Source: Ilyonectria destructans
Lineage: Eukaryota; Ascomycota; Sordariomycetes; Hypocreales; Nectriaceae
Direction of reading: 5' to 3'
NCBI GenBank assembly: GCA_020740775.1
Contig: JAHEWK010000039.1
Span: 1 to 64,000, forward strand
DNA length: 64,000 nucleotides
Positions 59,183-64,000 of this stretch are shown here, one piece after another. The notes beneath the pieces are model-generated. The model was not told the origin of the DNA and searched no databases. It saw nothing but the letters and a program-made list of their open reading frames with translations. The position numbers and the translations under genes are program-made. Position 1 is the first letter of the stretch. Every line of letters begins with the position of its first letter.

Positions 59183-62100
59183 CTACGAATCTGGCTCATT
59201 TGCTGAGAACTGCATCACTAATACACGACCTGAGCGGCAGCCAATAGCGACTGTCGATCCCGCCACAGCTGAACTCGACGCTCGATACTCGGGAGGTAGC
59301 CAAAGCATACTCTGCCCATCTTTCACAATCCATATACTGTCAGTGCTTACACCGTAGCCACAGTGGCTAACATCTCGAAAAGAAGCTTCAGTTAGTTGTG
59401 TATCAATACCAGACGGCAGACCTAGGTTCAGAACCCCAGTGTCGGTAGAGAGACAGGAGTTAGTCATCGGATCGAACGAAAGGTGAGTTATCGGTGTGCC
59501 GATATTGAGCGTCTGGACGCAAGCGCCCGTAGCTGTATCCCAGATCTTGACGGTCTTATCGCCCGAACCCGACGCGAGCCACTGACTATCCGCCGAGAAG
59601 GCGACTGACCTCACCGAACGATTGTGACCCTCGAGTGCCTGGACACAAGTGCCTGTAGCTATGTCCCAGACCTTAACGGTCTTATCGCCCGAACCCGACG
59701 CAAGCCACTGACCATTAGCCGAGAAGTCAACTGACCTTACTGAACCATTGTGACCCTCAAGTGCCTGGATACAAGTGCCTGTAGCTATATCCCAGATCTT
59801 AACGGTCTTATCATCCGAACCCGATGCAAGCCACTGACTATCAGCCGAGAAGGTAACTAACCTCACCGAACGATCGTGGCCCTTAAGTGTCTGGATATAA
59901 GCCCCCGTAGCTGCATTCCAGATCTTAACAGTCTTATCGCCTGAACCCGACGCAAGCCACTGACCATCCGCCGAGAAGGCAACTGACCTCACCGAACGAT
60001 TGTGGCCCTCAAGTGCCTGGACGTAAGCGCCTGTAGCTATGTCCCAGATCTTGACGGTCTTATCGTCCGAACCCGACGTAAGCCGCTGGCTATCCGCTGA
60101 GAAGGCGACTGAGTTTACCGAACGATTGTGGCCCTCGAGCGGCTGGATGCAAGTGCCTGTGGCTATATCCCAGATCTTGACGGTTTTATCATCTGAACCC
60201 GATGCAAGCCACCGACTATCAGCCGAGAATACAACAGACCTCACCGAACCATTATGGCCCTTAAGCGTCTGGATGTAAGCGCCCGTAGCTGAATCCCAAA
60301 TCTTGACAGTGTTATTACCCAAACCCAATGCAAGCTGCTGGCTATCCGCCGAGAAGGCAACTGAGTTCACCAAACAGCTTTCGAGCGTCTGGATACAATC
60401 GCCTGTAGCTGTATCCCATATCTTAACAGTCTTATCGCCCGAACCCGATACAAGCTGCTGACAATCAGCTGAGAAGGCAACCGAGTTTACTGAACGATTG
60501 TGGCCCTCGAGTGCCTGGATGCAAGTGCCTGTAGCTGTATCCCAGATCTTAGCAGTCTTATCGTCTGAACCCGATGCAAGCCACTGGCCGTCTGCCGAGA
60601 AGGCAACTGACCTCACCGAACGATTGTGGCCGTCGAGCCTCTGGACGCAAGCACCTGTAGCTACATCCCATATCTTGACGCTCTTATCGCCCGAACCTGA
60701 TGCAAGCCACTGACTATCAGCCGAGAAGGCAACTGACCTCACTGAACTATCGTGGCCGTTAAGCGTCTGGACGCAAGCGCCTGTAGCTGCATCCCAGATC
60801 TTGACGGTCTTATCGTCTGAACCCGACGCAAGCCGCTGGCTATCTGCTGAGAAGGCAACCGATTTCACCCAATCATCGTGGCCCTCAAGCGTCTGGAGGC
60901 AAGCATTCCAGACCGCTTCCATATTCGGCTTCGATATGATCCAATCCGGCTCTTCCTTCTCGGAGAGCTTTCTGACTAAGCTGCTGGCAGGACTAAACAC
61001 GAGTGCTGATGCGTAAACTTGCAACGGAGCAATCTCTACCGCCTGTTTGTGAGAAAGAATAAATCGACGTGCGTCTTGAAGTAGTTCTGTTAGTTGTTGC
61101 GTTTCTGTGTTTCCCTGCGAAAATGTCAGCCCATCTCTCCAATGTAAGGATGGAATCACGAGAACTCACTACCAACGCCTCGAGCTTCTGCATTGCCATT
61201 ACTCCCCCCGACATACTGTGCAACAGACTGAGAGCTTCCAGCCAATACAGATACTTCTTTTTAAGGAAGGCATGGACGGCGCCGCCGTCCTGTAGGACCT
61301 CGTCGTATCTCATCCTCTGCGTGGGATCCGAGTCACTGAGGTGGTCAACCCAGTAGATGCAAGAATATCGGATCGAAGCCAATGGGTCAGGATCGAACTG
61401 GGAGACTTGGTCGATAGTGAGCCCTGGTGCGCGTAGGCCGTAAATATCACGCCGGAGCGTCCTCGACATAGCGTCCAGCGATCTCGAGAAGATGGCATGG
61501 TGCTGATCTCTCATGCCAGAAGGAAAGAGATATGTGTTTGAGGACAAGAAGTCCATGGCAGACTGATGAATGATGTAGACAACTTTGTCTCTGATTGTCA
61601 GGAAGGAGCCGCACATGCTTATGATCTTCGAAATGTGGTCACTCGTTCTCTGAATATTCGACGGTAAGCCTGAGAGGTGGCCTAATTCCTCGAGATGAAG
61701 TGGGCGATAGGCTGTGGTGACCGTTGACAGTACAGATCGACACAATTCGGGATTCCGCCGCCCCAACCTTTGGATCTGCTGCATCATTCGATCGTACAGA
61801 TCTTCCAAGCCAGCAGGCACCTCCTTTATGACGTCCAGTACGTCCCAGGTCTCAGAGACCTTCCGAAGCTCCTGACAGATCAAGGCCACCCAAAGGAACG
61901 TGTTATTAGCATTGGAGGTCAAGTGTTGTTCAACAGCATTCCGTGTTTCGTCGTCGTACGCTTTATCATATGCCAATTGATTCACTTGATACCGAATATA
62001 CGAGCGAACAGCACCGGAGATCGAGTCCTCGTTTAACTCCAGGCACAGCCTGACTTTCTGCGTCGTCTTGTCCAGCTTATCCTCGATGTTTGGCCAGTTG

Positions 62101-62276
62101 CGGCTCGATACAATCCATTTGGCACGAGATGAGGAAGACGCCTGAGCAATAAAATCAAGAAGCTGCGGTAGATTCGTCCTGCACTCATCAAGGGCGTCGA
62201 CGACCAAGACTACATCTTCCAAAGCTGGATCTTTCAGCATGTCTGTGAAGATCTCGGCAGTGTGGCTAACAATCAA
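59183..62276 (-). pseudogene. NACHT-WD40 NLR (HET-E/HNWD-like), 5'-truncated
   Basis: Exons 62276-61170 and 61114-59183, joined by a 55-bp phase-0 intron (GTGAGT...CTGAC...GCAG), leave 1012 residues. The first exon starts inside the NACHT domain: Walker B VVLVVDALDECR, then WIVSSRNWPNIEDKL, NTFLWVALICQELRK, and the winged-helix-like LHLEELGHLSGL. Walker A and the N-terminal effector domain are missing. The second exon holds APLQVYASALVFSP, LQTLEGH, and eleven WD40 repeats of about 42 residues (about 60910-59525) of the form VRSVAFSADSQWLASGSGDK then TVKIWDxATG. The repeats are nearly identical, as in HNWD incompatibility NLRs. A degenerate twelfth unit and a C-terminal cap follow. The 5' end is replaced by a hAT element. 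Confidence 0.88.
59525..60910 (-). repeat. Eleven tandem WD40-encoding repeats of 126 bp
   Basis: Units differ at only a few codons. Variable residues fall mainly after GH (DDW, DSS, NRS, NGS, DRS), at S-D-D/S-G-D and after WD. The fifth unit is two codons shorter (LESCLVNSVAF). This pattern is known for WD repeats under concerted evolution. Confidence 0.92.
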
Positions 62277-64000
62277 TCGAGTTCAATTTCGGTCCTCAAA
62301 CTCGATTGATTGAACTTATCTCAGCTCGATTGAAGCTTGACTTGACTTATCAGCGAGCTCGATTGACAACTTGTCAAGTACTTGATATACTATGCCTAAT
62401 CAGGTAATTTGTATAGACCTCTTGGTGTAGCAATCCCGCGGAAGATCTTTGAAGTAATCCAATTCTTCTGTATCATCTCAGCTTCAACTGTGTCATCGCC
62501 GAGGCCGTTGCGCTTGTCGGTGATGAGCTCACTACCGTCAGAGAATACGCGCTCTGGCTCTGCGCTCATCGCTGGCGTGCTGAAGATGTTAAGAGCAAGT
62601 TTGCTGAGAATAGGCCATACGTGGCGTCGGTCCACCCACCACGCCAGAGGATTCTTAACGTTCATGTCATCCTTCGACGGCACCTGCTTTATCCAGATCT
62701 CCCACTCAGTCTCCACCTTCCTCCTCTTGCCACGGCGTGGTCGATCTGTTGTATGGCCCCAAGCATCGAATTCGTCATCGATCGTCGGCGAGGAAGAAGG
62801 AGAGGTCTCGGCTTGGTCGACGTGCTCAGTGGCCACCGTGACTGCAGCGAAGCGATCGTAATATACAGTGAGCTCCTTCTCTGCTGTCTTTATCCAATCC
62901 TCCCGCTTCCACCACTTCTCCCTGAAGTATTCGAATTGGTAGGCTGGGTGGAGGGCGATGGCCATGCGGTAGATCGGCGACTGGTCGGTAAGCTCGTAGT
63001 AGGTGTTGATCTTTGACCATGCAGCGAGCACGCCGGCGGAGTAGTAGGGAGGAAGGGCATCCTCGTTATCTGCATCCATGACGTCAATCTCTTTTTTGAC
63101 GCTCTCAAGCTTCGTGAGCAGGAAGTCCATGGCGTAGAGTACTTGCCACACCGAGCCTTGGCCACCCTCGTTGCCCTCGCTATCTGCACGGCTTTGTAGT
63201 CGCTTCGTGAGTCGCTCGAAGGGCTGCAGGAGCCTATAGAAGAGCTCAAGCTCGTGCCAATCAGCCTCGGTGAGGAAGTCATTCTTGTGCTTGTCGTTTT
63301 TATCTGGAGGCTTCCACTGCGCCTGGTAGAGATCGATGGCAGGGCGACACTTAAGAGCACGCTCGATCATGTAATATGTCGCGTTCCATCGAATGCCACC
63401 GTCATTGAGGAGCACGCCGACGAAGAGCTTGCCGTCGCTCGTCTTCGTGACGCGCATGCGAGCTCTCAACAGCTCGCGACGCGCATCGTTGCGATTAATG
63501 TAGATAACGAGGTTGTGCAGCTTGCCAATGACGCCTTTGAGGCTCCAGAGAGCTACACGCTGCTCCTCCGAAGCCTCAATAAGATTCTTCTCCCATGCGC
63601 TGACGCCTTCGCCAAATAAGAGAGCCTTAACGACGAGATTAATAATATGGCCGATACAGCGAATACGGTCTGCTTCTGGATCGATCGAGGAGAAGGAACG
63701 CTGTAACGCCTCGAGGCATTTGTCGTTATCACCAGCGTTATCCATAACGAAGGAGCCGAGCTTCTCGCCGATGCTGTATTGTAGAATTACTGGCTTTACC
63801 AGCGCTGCGAGGTCGTCGCCAGTGTGACCGCCATAACGTCGTGGGAAGCCGAGGAGGAGTGTTTGAGGATGACCCTTGCCGTCGACGAAGTGTGCGCAAA
63901 CCGCGACATATTCTCTGCGATTGTGAGCGCGCCATCCATCGATCGAGAGGTTGATGTTGCTGAGTGCAGACTGCACCAATTCGATGATGAATGGCAAGCG
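62277..64000 (-). mobile_element. hAT element, left part, running off the window
   Basis: Between 62270 and 62395 the words CGATTGA, TCGATTGAA and AACTCGATTGATTGAAC recur at least four times, as in hAT subterminal zones. The transposase follows on the minus strand. The exact TIR start is uncertain (62262-62280), and the other end is outside. It sits inside the NLR's NACHT domain. Confidence 0.75.
62396..64000 (-). CDS. hAT transposase, N-terminus outside the window
   Basis: 534 codons are open up to the window edge without a stop. The catalytic region reads NINLSIDGWRAHNRREYVAV and GSFVMDNAGDNDKCLEAL, then IRCIGHIINLVVKALLFGEG. The insertion domain includes GIRWNATYYMIERALK and LTDQSPIYRMAIALHP. 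A Ser/Pro-rich linker with KRRKVE (possible nuclear signal) precedes the hATC domain: NPLAWWVDRRHVWPILSKLA, NIFSTPAMSAEPERVFSDGS and ITDKRNGLGDDTVEA. All expected motifs of the visible part are intact, unlike the other two hAT transposases here, so this one may be functional. The BED finger should lie beyond 64000. Confidence 0.9.
   Translation of the reverse strand, partial: RLPFIIELVQSALSNINLSIDGWRAHNRREYVAVCAHFVDGKGHPQTLLLGFPRRYGGHTGDDLAALVKPVILQYSIGEKLGSFVMDNAGDNDKCLEALQRSFSSIDPEADRIRCIGHIINLVVKALLFGEGVSAWEKNLIEASEEQRVALWSLKGVIGKLHNLVIYINRNDARRELLRARMRVTKTSDGKLFVGVLLNDGGIRWNATYYMIERALKCRPAIDLYQAQWKPPDKNDKHKNDFLTEADWHELELFYRLLQPFERLTKRLQSRADSEGNEGGQGSVWQVLYAMDFLLTKLESVKKEIDVMDADNEDALPPYYSAGVLAAWSKINTYYELTDQSPIYRMAIALHPAYQFEYFREKWWKREDWIKTAEKELTVYYDRFAAVTVATEHVDQAETSPSSSPTIDDEFDAWGHTTDRPRRGKRRKVETEWEIWIKQVPSKDDMNVKNPLAWWVDRRHVWPILSKLALNIFSTPAMSAEPERVFSDGSELITDKRNGLGDDTVEAEMIQKNWITSKIFRGIATPRGLYKLPD

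Noticed and set aside
59525..60910. Plus-strand ORFs across the WD40 repeats (for example 60039-60278, 60498-60713)
   Set aside because: Antisense shadows of the 126-bp repeats.
59525..60910. CRISPR-like array
   Set aside because: The regular 126-bp periodicity is coding WD40 repeats; there are no spacers, and the genome is eukaryotic.

Overview
The window comes from a filamentous ascomycete (Pezizomycotina). Introns are 47-73 bp with GTRNGT donors and CTGAC/CTAAC branch sites. Host genes include a Zn2Cys6 regulator, an SREBP-like bHLH protein, a DUF6536 membrane protein and a NACHT-WD40 NLR. The transposon mix (pogo/Fot, Hop-like MULE, hAT, chromodomain Gypsy, Copia, Helitron-type gene) suits a Fusarium-like accessory region, but the genus is inferred, not shown. 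No rRNA, complete tRNA or CRISPR array was seen.

Layout. 1-608 is part of a non-autonomous hAT-like element that cuts the 5' portion of a Helitron-type gene (609-2343). 2.3-8.1 kb holds an inverted repeat, a small bHLH gene, fragments of an F-box/LRR-like gene and a Baeyer-Villiger-type monooxygenase, and a frameshifted mariner. 8079-10920 is an intact pogo element. 11616-15789 is a solo Copia LTR split by a 3981-bp MULE that carries a passenger gene. 15893-16076 is another solo LTR. 16379-21914 is a complete Copia element with identical LTRs. 22.5-27.2 kb is a small host-gene island: a Zn2Cys6 factor, an HPP membrane protein and an arrestin-like protein. 28067-33447 is a three-gene integrase-type DNA transposon with TIRs of about 31 bp, the most novel-looking element here. 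34.3-35.2 kb has one unidentified gene. 36902-40302 is a hAT element broken by a 613-bp MITE, followed by a LINE relic. 41297-42922 encodes a secreted or membrane ankyrin protein with a minisatellite in its coding region. 43916-46527 is a degraded pogo-type relic holding a solo LTR. 46747-48075 is a truncated DUF6536 gene. 48336-55189 is a hAT transposase split by a complete chromodomain Gypsy (48658-54272). 55190-56411 is a full copy of the element seen at the left edge. Then come an FAD-oxidase fragment, a pogo relic, an NLR cut off at about 62276, and a hAT transposase running off the right edge.

How it works together. Most of the window is layered transposition; target-site duplications give the order of several events. 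Identical LTRs (Copia, Gypsy), a perfect 105-bp MULE TIR and near-identical pogo TIRs indicate recent activity. Stop codons in CpA-to-TpA context and AT-rich relics suggest past RIP. Both retrotransposons place gag and pol in one frame separated by a single stop codon. The Copia stop is UGA-CUA-G, a known leaky context. The Gypsy PBS is perfectly complementary to its own LTR over 12 nt, as in Tf1 self-priming.
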